This document shows, in pieces, positions 1-11,016 of a stretch of DNA of 64,000 nucleotides. Both the position numbers and the translations under genes were made by a program. This DNA comes from Circinella minor (taxonomy: Eukaryota > Mucoromycota > Mucoromycetes > Mucorales > Lichtheimiaceae). The number at the start of each line of letters is the position of its first letter. The stretch's first letter is position 1. The DNA lies in NCBI GenBank assembly GCA_016758965.1, contig JAEPRB010000044.1, forward strand, positions 144,351 to 208,350. Direction: 5' to 3'. Under the pieces are notes generated by a model. That model searched no databases, was not told where the DNA came from, and was given only the letters and a program-made list of their open reading frames with translations.

Positions 1-319
1 TATCATTTGCTATTTGGCATGGCTTTATGAAGAATAAACAGTTTTTGGGTCTTAGTAAGTACGTGCATTTTTTTCCTATGGGCCATTAGTATTAATTATA
101 TGTGATGATTTGGTTTTCTAATTCAATTAGAACTAATACGAAAAGACATATCTAACGAAAAGAAACTGTGCAAAGAGAAAAATCAATCGTTACATTATTA
201 TGGTTTATTTACAGTATGAACAATATAATGTTCTAGAGCTTTCTTATTTTTGCAAGACATATCGATACAAATAAGGCCAAGTACATATGGATAGGGTTTT
301 ACCCGACCATTATAGCTCA

Positions 320-370
320 GATCAAGAATTCGTTATAGCGATAATTCGATATAACGATGCTCTTTTGATC
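320..370. repeat. Imperfect 51-bp palindrome with repeated TTATAGC motifs
   Basis: GATCAA at 320-325 pairs with TTGATC at 365-370, and CGTTATA at 331-337 pairs with TATAACG at 349-355. The motif ATTATAGC occurs just outside on both sides (309-316 and 384-391). It could be the remains of a short hairpin element. No terminal duplication is visible. Confidence 0.35.
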
Positions 371-784
371 TCACGGGGTATATCATTATAGCGAGCGGTG
401 ACGGTATTTTGAAAACCTTTATGAAAGTGATATATTAATAGTTCATATTTTTATTAATAACAGTCAAGCGATTTTTTTTAGTATTATTGCCATGGTGAAC
501 AAGTGAGCGCTGTACGTAATCCGTATGAAACCATGATAAGCAAGATCTATATACTTTTAATGCTATATAGATGTGACTAAATAAATACTACTGGTGCGGA
601 TGATAATGCCACTACAACTTGCATGGGTCTAAAAACTTCTTTGGCAACTTTCAGATATGAGGCTTTTGTAATAAGGTCAAAATACTGGGTGCCTGTAGCA
701 ATGTTTTCTTGCTATTAATGTTGCTATGATATAAACTATTTGGTACGTACATACGTACTGTGTTTTATTATTACAAATATATAG

Positions 785-1126
785 CCATCGAACCCATGTA
801 AATATTATTGTTTTTTGTATTGTTATAAAACCATTGACAACACAACTCCACATGAAATCTCAACATACTAAGTGAATGAAAGTTTCGAACTCTTCTATGG
901 TGTCAACCCCATTATTTATGCCCAAGAATGGATACAGTAATGAATGTTTTTCTTGTTTAACTTTTATTCTTCAAGAAATAAGCTTGTTTATTGTGACGAA
1001 CCTGAAGATTTAGAAAATAATTTTTTGCTTTCGATAAGTACCGAATGTCGAATTTTGTGTCTCAATAATTTCATAATAAATCATATTAAATCCAACAATT
1101 TTTTAATGTTTATATTTTGTATATAA
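785..1126 (+). pseudogene. Decayed Ty3/Gypsy-like integrase C-terminal fragment
   Basis: In one frame from about 785 to 940 the plus strand reads through residues such as NTTPHEISTY, a stop, then VNESFELFYGVNP. This resembles the integrase C-terminal region of Ty3/Gypsy retrotransposons, where an NTTPH-type stretch is followed by SPFELLYG. The frame has a TAA in the middle and another at about 938. The adjoining 60-codon stretch at 944-1126 (including DEPEDLENN) may continue the same domain in a shifted frame. No LTR, protease or reverse transcriptase was found nearby. I infer a small dead remnant. The match is from memory of the family, not a search. Confidence 0.42.
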
Positions 1127-1446
1127 CTACAGTGATAATAAAAAGAAAGCATACACCATGTAGCATAGTACCATAAAATAATAACACTAATACGTAGGCT
1201 ACGTATTAATAGAACAAAAAAAAAGTGTAAAGTATAAATAATGAAATACGTAAGTCCTATTACTATATATATAGTAAATAAGAGTTAATGATGAAGCTAT
1301 AAACATAATGTAAAGGAGAATGCATATTTTTAAAATAAAAACAGGAATAAAAGTATCAATATGAAGTATATATAAAGCGTATACGTATGTGAGATAATAT
1401 GGTAAAAATGCAGAAAAAAGGGGAGAGGAAAAATAATAAGAATAGT

Positions 1447-2679
1447 CTACTCTGTAAATGTTTGCTTTTTTCTTTTATTATTCTTGGAAACCCTTTTGGA
1501 TAAAAAGCCATCCTTTCTTTTTCGTTTTTTAGTGACAGAAGGAGATTGGCGATTACGTCTCTTAATGACATCCGTTTTAAGACTTAGTGGACGTTCCATA
1601 CCATGTAGTTTAAGAAATAATCCGCATGCATTACAAAGAGGGTTCCCATGATCGTCCCGGCGCCATAATGATGTTGTTGTAGTTTTGCAATTTGTACAAA
1701 CTGGTAATGGTAGAGTGGGATCATCTTTTTTGCTGCGACGATGGGAAGATAACTTTTTCTTTGTTGCTGTTGTTATTTTTGATGACTTTTTTGCTGCTGT
1801 TGCTGTTGCTGTTACTGTTGTGCTGGTATTATTTTTATTAGTCGCTGATAAAGAGGGTCGACCTCGGCTTAGATAACCTGATGAACCATGAAGCACGAAG
1901 TCCGAATCATCACTGTCATCATTGTCTTCAATATCATCAATATGACTATAAGTATCAACATCGTCGCCTTCGTCATATTCGTATTCATATGCATCTTCTT
2001 TTTGAGACGTTTGAGAATAATTCTCCTGAGAAATTACCCTTCTGGTAACATTTGATGTTGTAGCGTAATCGCTTTGGTGGTCTTGCTGTTGTTGCTGTTG
2101 TTGTTGCGATACGCCAGTTTCTGTTGGCTCTTTTTCTTTATATTTTTCTACCGTTGGTATTACAATATAATTTTGGTCATCATAGTACAGCTGATGGTGG
2201 GTGTTCTCTTCGTCCGGTATAGTTGGAATTTCACTAGCGACACTGTTGCTTCGTACACTGTTATTGTTACTATTGCTAATACCGATTATATCAAACTGAT
2301 CTGCTGGTAATGGTATTCCTGTTATTCCAAGCTCAGAAAAGTTAGATTGATCTTGATATTGGTGTAAGAGGTGTTGCTCTGGCACAGTAGGTGCTAAATT
2401 ATTACTAGTTACTGTTGTAACGTTGGTTTCATCAGATAAAAAGTCGCAAGGGTTGAAAATGTCATTCCCTCCGAGAAAGCTATAATAAGGTCTATCATTA
2501 CATGATAATAATAGGGGTGGATTAATAAAGAGTGATGAACCAGAGGTGGAGGAGAAGGATGTAAGCGTAGGATCATTTGTTGTGAATGATGATGATGATG
2601 ATGGAGCTTGCCGCTGTATTATTTCATCTATAAGGGAAGGATCATAATAATTTGGTATATTAAAAATTGATTCATTCAT
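1447..2679 (-). CDS. GATA-type zinc-finger transcription factor (AreA/NIT2-like finger)
   Basis: Single-exon 410-aa nuclear DNA-binding protein. One class IVa GATA finger lies at residues 328-352 (C328, C331, C349, C352; C-x2-C-x17-C-x2-C). It is followed by the [15 protein letters not shown] basic tail typical of fungal nitrogen regulators. The C-terminus is very rich in Lys/Arg and looks like a nuclear localisation signal. The N-terminal 320 residues are low complexity: serine/threonine runs, a polyglutamine tract around 193-200 and an acidic Asp/Glu stretch around 235-265 that could activate transcription. The start is the first ATG of the frame. The finger is closest to AreA/Nit2/Gaf-type factors, which bind HGATAR. 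The specific target pathway (nitrogen, or another GATA regulon) cannot be decided here, because little outside the finger is alignable. Confidence 0.93.
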   Translation of the reverse strand: MNESIFNIPNYYDPSLIDEIIQRQAPSSSSSFTTNDPTLTSFSSTSGSSLFINPPLLLSCNDRPYYSFLGGNDIFNPCDFLSDETNVTTVTSNNLAPTVPEQHLLHQYQDQSNFSELGITGIPLPADQFDIIGISNSNNNSVRSNSVASEIPTIPDEENTHHQLYYDDQNYIVIPTVEKYKEKEPTETGVSQQQQQQQQDHQSDYATTSNVTRRVISQENYSQTSQKEDAYEYEYDEGDDVDTYSHIDDIEDNDDSDDSDFVLHGSSGYLSRGRPSLSATNKNNTSTTVTATATAAKKSSKITTATKKKLSSHRRSKKDDPTLPLPVCTNCKTTTTSLWRRDDHGNPLCNACGLFLKLHGMERPLSLKTDVIKRRNRQSPSVTKKRKRKDGFLSKRVSKNNKRKKQTFTE

Positions 2680-3331
2680 TATTGAGGTCTGTGTATTATA
2701 AAATGGCGATTATGATGATGGTGATGAAGTGTAAATGGTGAATGGGATACAAAAGAAGGAAAAAGAAAAAAAAGAAACGGGAAAAGAATTATTTAACTTT
2801 CAGTGCATATGATGAAATGAAGACTTTAAATGACGGAACGTAAAAATATATACGGGTTTATTGTATATGTTACAAATAAAGAAATGTTGCGCTGTTGTAT
2901 TTAAGCATCTTGCAAAGATCACACAACCAATGGCAAAAATTTCGTGACGAGGAACTTCTGTCCCTCGACAAAATTTCTGATCATATTAATTCTAAGTCAC
3001 ATCACTATGGTCAAGAGTAATCTTTGTTATTTTCGCCGATCATGCCATCGTTCTATATATATACTCTTAACCCTTCCTACGCTTTGTATTACTTTTCCCG
3101 CTTAAATTAAAAATGAATGAAGGAAGCTTACGGTGGACTCAGTATTACAACAGTTTACACTATGTCTTATTACTGCCATGAAAAATTTAGACGCGAACAA
3201 TGTGATCATTATTTTTATTATAGATCAAAACTCTCTCAAAAAGAAAAAGAAAATATTTTACTCAAATAATATAGCTTTTGGATATAAATAGCGCACTTCC
3301 ATCCTCATACCCACTTATTTTGGTATTTCCA

Positions 3332-3442
3332 ATGGCCGTCCGATTTCCAGATTTGCGTCGATTATACTCAAGGGTGGTGGAAAATTTATGCGGTCGTGCT
3401 CGCAATTTTTTCGTGTGTTACATTGAAGATGGCTGTTATTAA
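3332..3442 (+). CDS. Possible 36-aa small protein
   Basis: ATG at 3332 opens a 36-codon frame ending with TAA. It starts MAVRFPDLRRLYSR and contains three cysteines (residues 20, 29 and 36). A good TATA box (TATAAATA, 3283-3290) stands 42 nt upstream of the ATG, and the frame is clearly richer in G+C than its surroundings. I do not recognise the peptide. It may be a chance ORF or a remnant. No second exon was found. Confidence 0.25.
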   Translation: MAVRFPDLRRLYSRVVENLCGRARNFFVCYIEDGCY

Positions 3443-5303
3443 GTTGTGTGAGTCACATTGTTCTAATATATATTCTGAGATATGTACACATGGCGTATTT
3501 TTTATGGCAAACAAACAAAATATATGAAGTGCACAGGACAACACAGTTTCTTGCTAAACATCTCCAGACTCTAACATAATTGATATAAAATAGATCGGAG
3601 ATGATGGGAAAGAAATCCCTCTTCGGCCGCCAAGCGCCTTTTTTGCTGTAATAGAGTACTTTTATTTCTCTGCTTTCTTTACATATACAGTCGTTGTTGA
3701 AGTACCGCACCCAAGTTGTGGCATTTAGAGTATTCACGTTCGATAATAAAACGAAGAATTACTATTACTATTATTATTATTGTTAAGATACTTGTTTGTG
3801 TAGCAGTAGCATGTGTAACATATTAACACACGTCAGACAACCAACCTATTAGACAATTGAAAAAGTGATGCATAGTGGCGAGCGAAGTGTTATTGAAAAT
3901 GTATTTATATATCAATATGGTAGACATCCTTATTATTATGAAGTTCCTTATTACTATTAGCACCTTGTTGATCTTTTCTAATACATGTTCTTGACTAGTT
4001 TCATGACTAACCTAAATATGTTATTCTAAAAAGTAGGAGTCAAGATAAAATTCATGGCAATTATAACTATTTATAGCCAAGAAAAAATATATCAGTATTT
4101 TGCGCTGTATTACATAGATGTTATAATAAAATAAGAATACACTAAGCTATCAATACGCTTTTAGATACAATATTTCTATTATAGATTTTGCATTTATACC
4201 AGCTCTCATCCCCTTACCAAAAAAAAAAAAAAAAGAAAGTAAAAAGAAGTCTAAAAGCATCAATTTTATAGCCACTGTTTATATCATTTTATCTTTCTTT
4301 TATTAAGAGACTTACATATACGTCATGGAATAATCATGCCATTTAGATCGAAGGCTGAAAAGAAGTACTGTATTGTTTACAAACATATGTACATAGCTAA
4401 TTTCACATTATCATCAATTTTGCTTCGTCTCAGAAATCAGGTTTTTGTTCGACTATGTATGAAAATAAGCTAATTTACTGTAATCAAACGTCATAGCTTT
4501 TAAACAAAAGTTTAGTAACACATACGTCACTACTGTACATATGTGATATTTGATTTTAATCAACATTCTAAACGCGGTAGTTTTTTTTTATACTTGATCA
4601 ATTTACTGGAAGTCTATTGTACCTAGTAGTTTTTAAGTAATAGTTATATGTGGATGGCAAGAGTTTTGTACAACAAACAGTGAGCTTTATACTCGATTAC
4701 TGTATTTATATTATTTAACAAAAACTATTATCATTTTATAGATCATAGAAAATAGAATGGACACATGTGCAATATGTTACTCAGCTCAATGTCGCAATAA
4801 AAAACAGATAAGTATAGTGGCTCATTAATGAGAAATAGCTACCATAAACTAGATCGTCGTGGTCCATGTATTAGATAAAGATATATATAACAGATATAAA
4901 TAATAGATAATTTTGTATACTATAGGCATTATCTAGTTGGCTTACTAAAGAAAAATACGTATATAATTTAATAACGGGCAAATTTCGTGTATCTACCTCA
5001 AAATCTCATAATATACATTACTGAGTTTCAAGCAATCTTAAATTATCTCGACGTATTAGAATCAAGGATATGCAAAGCATTTGAAAAAAAAAAAGTCCAT
5101 ATGCACAGGGTGACAGCAATTAAACCGCTCAAAAAAGTGTAAACTAAATATGAAACAAGAACAAATTAACAGGTTACGGAATTTTCTAGCAATGATGAAA
5201 TTTGATTTTTCGTCCCTGGATTAAATTAAACGACTGATCAAGGGAAATTAATTAACATGCTACTGGAAGAGATTTATAGACCACTATGCCTTCTATGTTG
5301 GAG

Positions 5304-5876
5304 GTACAGGATTTTGCATTCATTTCCGGACGCAACCCCCAATTTTTTCGCTTATAAGAGTGATTTTGTTCGCTTATAATGTCAGTTTTTTTCGCTTATG
5401 ATATGATATATTTTTCGCTTATGATATACTATATTTTTCGCTTATGATGGCGGTATTTTTCGCTTATGATAGCATTAATTTTCGCTTATGATATGCAATA
5501 TTTTTCGCTTATAATACTTATATAATTTTCTTACTTATGAGGTCTAAGAGATTCACTTGTGAAGAATAGAGATTTACACAAATGATAGGTGAGTTTTTCG
5601 CAACTAATATCATTTTTTTTTGTATTTGCTACACCTGCTTTTATGGGATTAACCAAATATCACCTATTATAAGCGAAAAATATTGCATATCATAAGCGAA
5701 AATTAATGCTATCATAAGCGAAAAATACCGCCATCATAAGCGAAAAACACCGCCATCATAAGCGAAAAATATATCATATCATAAGCGAAAAAAACTGACA
5801 TTATAAGCGAACAAAATCACTCTTATAAGCGAACAAATTGAGGATTGCGTCCGGATATAAATGCAAAATCCTGTAC
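5304..5876. mobile_element. Foldback/MITE-like element with 211-bp arms built of tandem TTCGCTTAT units
   Basis: Two arms, 5304-5514 and 5666-5876, are near-perfect inverted copies around a 151-bp non-coding core. Each arm starts at the outside with GTACAGGATTTTGCAT. It then carries a TCCGGACGCAA segment followed by eight tandem units of about 24-26 bp, each containing TTCGCTTAT. Individual unit spacers match between arms in mirrored order (for example the AAGAGTGATTTTG, AATGTCAG, GGCGGTATTT and AGCATTAATT spacers). Unit 4 is the exception. No ORF is present, so the element would depend on an external transposase. The flanks (TTGGAG on the left, AACTCC on the right) do not give a clear target duplication, and the true ends may lie a few bases further out. 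Confidence 0.88.
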
Positions 5877-6464
5877 AACTCCGTGTCCACAATACTAGAT
5901 GAACCGGTACCGATTTCCATAATAGTGCATGTGTACTTCATCATGCTTAATAAAAATGAATGACGGCAACAATGATCGCGTACATATGATACAAATTCAA
6001 ATGGATAAACTCAAAGACTAACATATTACAAATTTGCAAATTGTTGTGATCTGCTTAATTGATACGAGGGTATATTGTATTGTCAATTGTCATGCAGTAA
6101 TTTTTATGAAAACTATAATCTTGGTGTAAATTTGACACTTTTCATCATTTTATATCACTACTGTAAACCTGTAATATTCTACCATTTCCCCCTTTCATTA
6201 ACTTAGAGTACTAACTGCTATTCACAATACAAAGTATTTTTCCATCTACGCACAAAATATCACAAAAGATAGATACTATCCAATTTAAACTAGTCCAGTC
6301 CAGTTATTCGCAACTAAAAAAAATTATACACCATATAACCCCCACGCTACAATTCCAACCGCTTTCTAACAAAATTATCCCCAAACAAGAGCAAAATCAA
6401 ATAAACATTTTAAGTAATTAAGATGAAAATAAACGCACTATTTTATTTTCTAAAGGCAAACTAT

Positions 6465-7178
6465 TTAGTCGGCACGAGGACGACGGTTCTCACGACGAGG
6501 ACCACGGTTTTCCTTGGGGGTGAAGGCAGCAACGGGAGCAGTAACCTTAACACCGGTCAAGCCAGCAAAGTTGATAGACTTGAGCAATTCCTAAAAGTTG
6601 CAAAAATTGCAGAGTAATGCTAACGTTAATAAACTATTGCGCGGTATTGGATCTTGACACCGAAAAAAAATGATTGGCCATCGAAAGATCCAAACCGGCG
6701 CGCCAATCATTAGTAACTATATTTTAAAAATAACACATACCTCAGTTTCAGGGTCAATTTCGATAGCTGAGGTGTCCAAAGCAGATTGCTCGGGAACGTA
6801 GTTGTCACGGCGTTCACGCTCTTCTTCTTGCAACTTGAAGGAGATACCACGGACGGGACCACGGGAAATACGCTTCATTAAGTGAGTGGTGAAACCAGCA
6901 ATCTTGTTGCGAAGACGCTTGGAAGAAATAATAGCAACCTCATCACAGATCTTCTTGTTGGTTTGGAAGTCCAAAGTGAGACGGGGGTAGTACTTTTCGA
7001 TCAAGACACGCGAGGCCTTCTTGACAGTCTTAGTGCGAACGCGACCCTATTGATATCAATCCATCCATTAAATTAATCAATCCATCCATTCATTCCTTCA
7101 TCCATCCATTGTTTTATTTATTCCATCTTATAGATTCATTCATTCTATTCGTTTGTTATAATCGTTTATATTTACCAT
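6465..7178 (-). CDS. RPS17: 40S ribosomal protein eS17 (RPS17)
   Basis: Component of the 40S ribosomal subunit, 144 aa. Exons: 7176-7178 (the ATG alone), 6741-7046 and 6465-6590. Exon 2 begins [14 protein letters not shown] and carries the signature [17 protein letters not shown] and the [20 protein letters not shown] block. Exon 3 encodes [19 protein letters not shown] and a basic, arginine-rich tail ending in RAD. Donors are GTAAAT directly after ATG and GTATGT after GAG; acceptors are ATAG and TTAG. Length and sequence fit the family closely. The first coding exon is only the start codon, an arrangement often met in ribosomal-protein genes. It diverges from the JMJD7-like gene across a 130-bp intergenic stretch. 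Confidence 0.97.
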
Positions 7179-7308
7179 GGTTACTAAAAATGTATAAAGA
7201 GAGAGAGGGAGAAAAATTAGATTGCTGCAACATGATTTCTTTAAAGAAAATTTCTGAGTTTTGAATACATTTAGTTCTAAATCAAGCTCATATTTCAAGC
7301 CTAGAAAA
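7179..7308. promoter_or_regulatory. Shared divergent promoter region (RPS17 / JMJD7-like)
   Basis: Only 130 bp separate the two start codons, so both promoters must overlap here or lie inside the 5' introns. No canonical element is certain; a TATAAAG-like string lies near 7193. Confidence 0.5.
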
Positions 7309-8586
7309 ATGTCTTCCACAACTGCACACGTCGAAGAACAGCTAGTACGCTTTATTCACGAATATCAAGGTAGTATATATACTATACATATATTCATATA
7401 AAAAAGCATTTACTCCGAGAAAATATATGGTCATACTTATGATAGACAATATAGAAATCAATGGAACTTATATAGAAACTTACGAAAAACCTCCTTCTCC
7501 TGTGGAATTTTTAAGAAACTGCGTACAGCCAAACAGACCTGCAGTGATCAAAAATGCTTTTTCTCACTGGCCCGCATATAACTTATGGACTAACGAATAT
7601 TTACGCGAGAAAATGGGTGATTCAATTGTTACTGTAGCAAGTAGGTATATATAATAAAAATAATACTATACCATTTCTTTCTATAAATTTTATGTGTCTT
7701 ATTTGATTATCTTTTTGTAATTTTATATTTATTGTCAAAAAAAAAAAGCAACACCCAACGGTTATGCAGATGCAGTAACATATGATCCTGTCACCGATCG
7801 AGAATATTTTGCTTTACCTCATGAACAAAAAATGACTTTGGATCGTTTTCTTAAAATTATTGAAGGAAAAGAATTGACACCACATGCCCATTATATATCT
7901 TTACAAAACGACAGTTTGCATACAGAATATTCTATACTCAAGGATGATATCGAAGAAGAAATTGATTGGTGTAGTGCAGCGTTAGGCAAAAAACCAGACG
8001 CGGTGAATTTTTGGATGGGCGATGAAAAGAGCACTACGTCTCTTCATAAGGATCCTTATGAAAATTGTTATGCTGTATTACGGGGTAAAAAAACATTTGT
8101 TTTATTGCCACCTTCTGAGTACTATTGTTTACACGAACAATTGTACCCCAGTGCCATATATACACCCAGTGATGAATCGAATGGCGCAACTTACAAATTG
8201 ACCCCCTTGGATCCACCAATGAAAACACCATGGATACCAGTTGATCCGTTACATCCAGATTTAGAACGATATCCACGGTTTCAACACGCTAAACCTATCG
8301 TTGTTACTGTTGAAAAGGGTGAAATGCTATATCTTCCAGGTAAAGGGTCCTTTTTTCTATAAATTGATTGTCCACAAGGTTGCTAACTAAAATTATTTTG
8401 TGTTGAACTATGGATTTTATTATAGCGCTGTGGTTTCATCAAGTGCTTCAACATGGTGATGAGGGTGTCATTGCTATTAATGCATGGTATGACATGGACT
8501 ATAGAAACATACTGTATCCAAGCTTTGGATTATTTCGTAATCTTTTATTAGGCGGTGATAACAATGAAGACGACGATAGTGAATAA
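7309..8586 (+). CDS. JMJD7-like JmjC lysyl hydroxylase
   Basis: A 335-aa Fe(II)/2-oxoglutarate oxygenase of the JmjC family, closest to JMJD7. In animals JMJD7 makes (3S)-hydroxylysine on the DRG translation-factor GTPases. Exons: 7309-7369, 7446-7640, 7749-8339 and 8426-8586, with phases 1, 1 and 1 that join cleanly. Family landmarks in order: PPSPVEFLR and PNRPAVIKNA near the N-terminus, NGYADAV, EALGK-like ALGKKPDAVNFWMGDE, the HxD pair H185/D187 in TSLHKDPYEN, and the distal iron ligand H287 in ALWFH. NAWYDMDY follows. Length is close to the human protein (316 aa). The acidic C-terminal tail (NNEDDDSE) is extra. Its neighbour being a ribosomal-protein gene suits a translation-linked role; that link is inference. 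Confidence 0.94.
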
Positions 8587-8729
8587 AAACTTAATGTATT
8601 ATATCAAAAATTATTTCAGGATAAACACAATGATAGATATTTTTGGCAAAGTACCAAATCACTGACATAGAATCAAAAACAAGGGACAACTTTATTTTTG
8701 TCATGTAAATTTTTATTATGTTTTTCTTT

Positions 8730-9093
8730 TCAAGAAAGTAGTGCATCTACACTCATGTTAGATTGTCTGGATGGTTCTGCTGTGGTTTGAAATAAACGTA
8801 TGGATTGTTTGACATATTCCATAGTGGTATTAGATTTCGAGTCCTTTTTGTTGTGTATGGGTGCAACATGGACCTGCTGCCATGGTGCTCGTAATGGAAT
8901 GGATGAACTGGATGGGTGTGTGAGAAGAACAGGGTGGTCGGCCATGCGATCCTCGTTATTATTATTATTATAGTCACTATTATTTATATTATTACTATTA
9001 TTAGATGGTTTACTTTGACGAGGTGCTACAGGTCGTTGTTGCTGTTGCTGTGATGATTGTTCCGCTGATGAAGATAAAGGAAATTCAGTATTC

Positions 9094-9137
<44 letters not shown>

Positions 9138-10407
9138 ATTATGGTGGTGGTGCTGATGCTGAGCTGATGCTGCTGTTGTTCCAGATGATGAAGGTTGATG
9201 CTGTTGTTCGAAAAAAACCGATGGCTCCGACTGCTGTTGCTGCTGCTCCTGCTCACGCTGTTGTTGTTGTTGTTGTTGTTGTTGTTGCTGTGATTGTGAC
9301 TGTTGTGGGTGAGCTGGTTGCTGTTGTGCTTGTACAGGTCTTGATAGCAAGCAAACAATGTAAAGACTTGAAAGCGTTGAAGGGGTATATAGATCTGCGC
9401 CGAGCCCGCCACCTAAATAAAACTGAGCTGTGCATGGTTCTACTCCACCATCATTTCGTTTCACCCACAGCGTATCTGCCACTGTTTGTGACCCATTCGC
9501 AATGGCAGTCAATGTATCTGGATGTTGACTGAAAAACTTATCAGATGTCGTACGTTCGGTAGGTGGCATTCGTTGATACGTGGGGTCAACCTTTTGTGCT
9601 ACGTGCGTTACATTATCCAACAAAACACGATGTAATCGGGCCAACGTTTCACTACTTCTTGGCGCTATAAATGAAAACAGAGGTCTGTGCGCCAGCTCTT
9701 GCGGATAATAACCCAGTAGATGTTGTACTTCATCCGATACTCGCGCACAACAAATTTCCATAGATAAGAAAGCTGTAATAATGGGCGATGTATATGATTG
9801 CGTCAGTAAAGTGGTTACATTTGCATTGGTTGTCATAGAAAAGGATGATTGACGTATAGGTGTTGTCATGACATTTTTTTGTACGCGTTGGCCATTGTGT
9901 CTTAATTTAGGTCGTCCTCGTTTTTTATGATCAACATCGTAGCAAGTTTGCTCTTTACCAAGTGATACACATCGTTTACATGGACGGTCGGCTATTTAAT
10001 TTTATTTATCATCATTGTTAAAAAATTCTCTTGGAATTTTCCAATAATAATCAAAAAAAAAAAAAAAAAAAAAGGTAAGCCTTACTATCACAAGCAAGAT
10101 GTGCTTTGCGGCAATTGACCTATTATATACCAAAGAAATAAGACAATTTTTTATCGTCAGCAAAAAAACGAATTTGAAAAGTTCAAGTAATGCTGAATGT
10201 AGAAATAAGAAAATTAATACAAACACAAGCTCTTAGAACATGAGACTTATTAGGCGGACGAGAACTTGATGAAGAGCTATTATTTGAGGTTGTAGCTGTA
10301 GGAATAGGTACGGGTGCAGCAGAAGGAGAAGACGATGAAGATAATGGTGATGTTGATGCTTTTGGGATATTTGTTGTACCGACAACTGCAGGTTCTTGCG
10401 ACAGCAT
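8730..10407 (-). CDS. Zn2Cys6 transcription factor with PAS domain (ERT1/AcuK-like architecture)
   Basis: Nuclear regulator of 492 aa. Exons: 10225-10407, 10086-10119 (34 nt) and 8730-9991. The binuclear zinc cluster is assembled across all three exons: C61 at the end of exon 1, C64 and C71 in the small exon, C77, C80 and C89 in exon 3 (C-x2-C-x6-C-x5-C-x2-C-x8-C). An HKKRGRPKLR basic hinge follows. A PAS-like domain lies at about residues 145-290 (EICCARVSDEVQHLLGYYPQEL at its start). The rest is polyglutamine/histidine/asparagine and serine rich. A zinc cluster followed by a PAS domain is the layout of ERT1/AcuK/AcuM gluconeogenesis and respiration regulators, so a metabolic role is plausible but unproven. 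It converges with the JMJD7-like gene with 143 bp between stops. Confidence 0.9.
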
Positions 10408-11016
10408 TTGAGATCAAATATTGAAAGGAGTGGAAGAAAAAGAAAGAAAGGGAAAAATATCCCTGTTCTTGAGGACAAAGTTGTCCTGTGTTCCTTATTT
10501 TCGGGGAATTTTATCGCAACATTTGACATGTTTTTCTGTCTTGGCCATCTCACCGCGGCTTTTGAACAAATAAGTTCTATGATTGTTATGCCGGGTATTT
10601 TTTATCATAAAAAATCTCCGTGTTTTTTAAGCGGTAAAAATTGCAAGACGGTGGTGCTGTTGTCGACCCTACAAAAAAAAATTGTTTCACTACGTTGTAT
10701 TTTTTAACTCGTTTATCGTTTCTCATTATTATTTCACACATCCAAACACACACAAAGAGAGAGGAAAAGAAAAGTAGTATTATATTATTCCATAAAAGAA
10801 ATAGATATTATTATTAAGAATATGAAAAAAGATTATAAGATATTAAGATGTCGGAATTTGATTATACAAAAATATTTTATAGAATAAAGAGTAAGAATAT
10901 GAGGATGATTGTCATTGCATAATGTATGACTTATTAGATATCACAAAAAAAAAACAAAAGAAAAAGTATATGAAGATGTTTGTTATATAGGAACTATATT
11001 GATATACTACTCCATT
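10408..11016. other. 609-bp spacer between two minus-strand genes
   Basis: It holds the promoter of the Zn2Cys6/PAS gene and the 3' end of the RhoGAP gene. No further gene or repeat was seen; short homopurine runs occur at 10745-10780. Confidence 0.5.

Larger units (their letters stand above)
1..1446. other. Intergenic, AT-rich, with retroelement relic
   Basis: Apart from the integrase-like relic and an imperfect palindrome at 320-370, I see no supportable gene. Several short frames on both strands look coding-like, but none has a consistent start and exon chain. Confidence 0.5.
2680..6464. other. 3.8-kb spacer upstream of the GATA gene
   Basis: The spacer holds the foldback element (5304-5876) and a possible 36-aa ORF (3332-3442). 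A weak hairpin lies around 2938-2980 (arms close to AAATTTCGTGACGAGG and its complement). The rest is AT-rich with no convincing coding frame. Confidence 0.5.

Noticed and set aside
600..940. Coding-like minus-strand exons (IEEFETFIHL and ITKASYLKVAKEVF) joined by a GTATGT donor
   Set aside because: The opposite strand gives a better match to Gypsy integrase over part of the region, and no upstream exon or start could be found.
8426..8460. Gln after the distal His of the JMJD7-like protein (FHQ instead of FHH), as if an iron ligand were lost
   Set aside because: In FIH and JMJD7 the metal ligand is the first histidine of the pair, which is present here (H287).
9005..9532. 175-codon plus-strand frame rich in Val, over the PAS regulator
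   Set aside because: It is the antisense of the polyglutamine tracts of the minus-strand gene; valine runs are the complement of CAA/CAG repeats.
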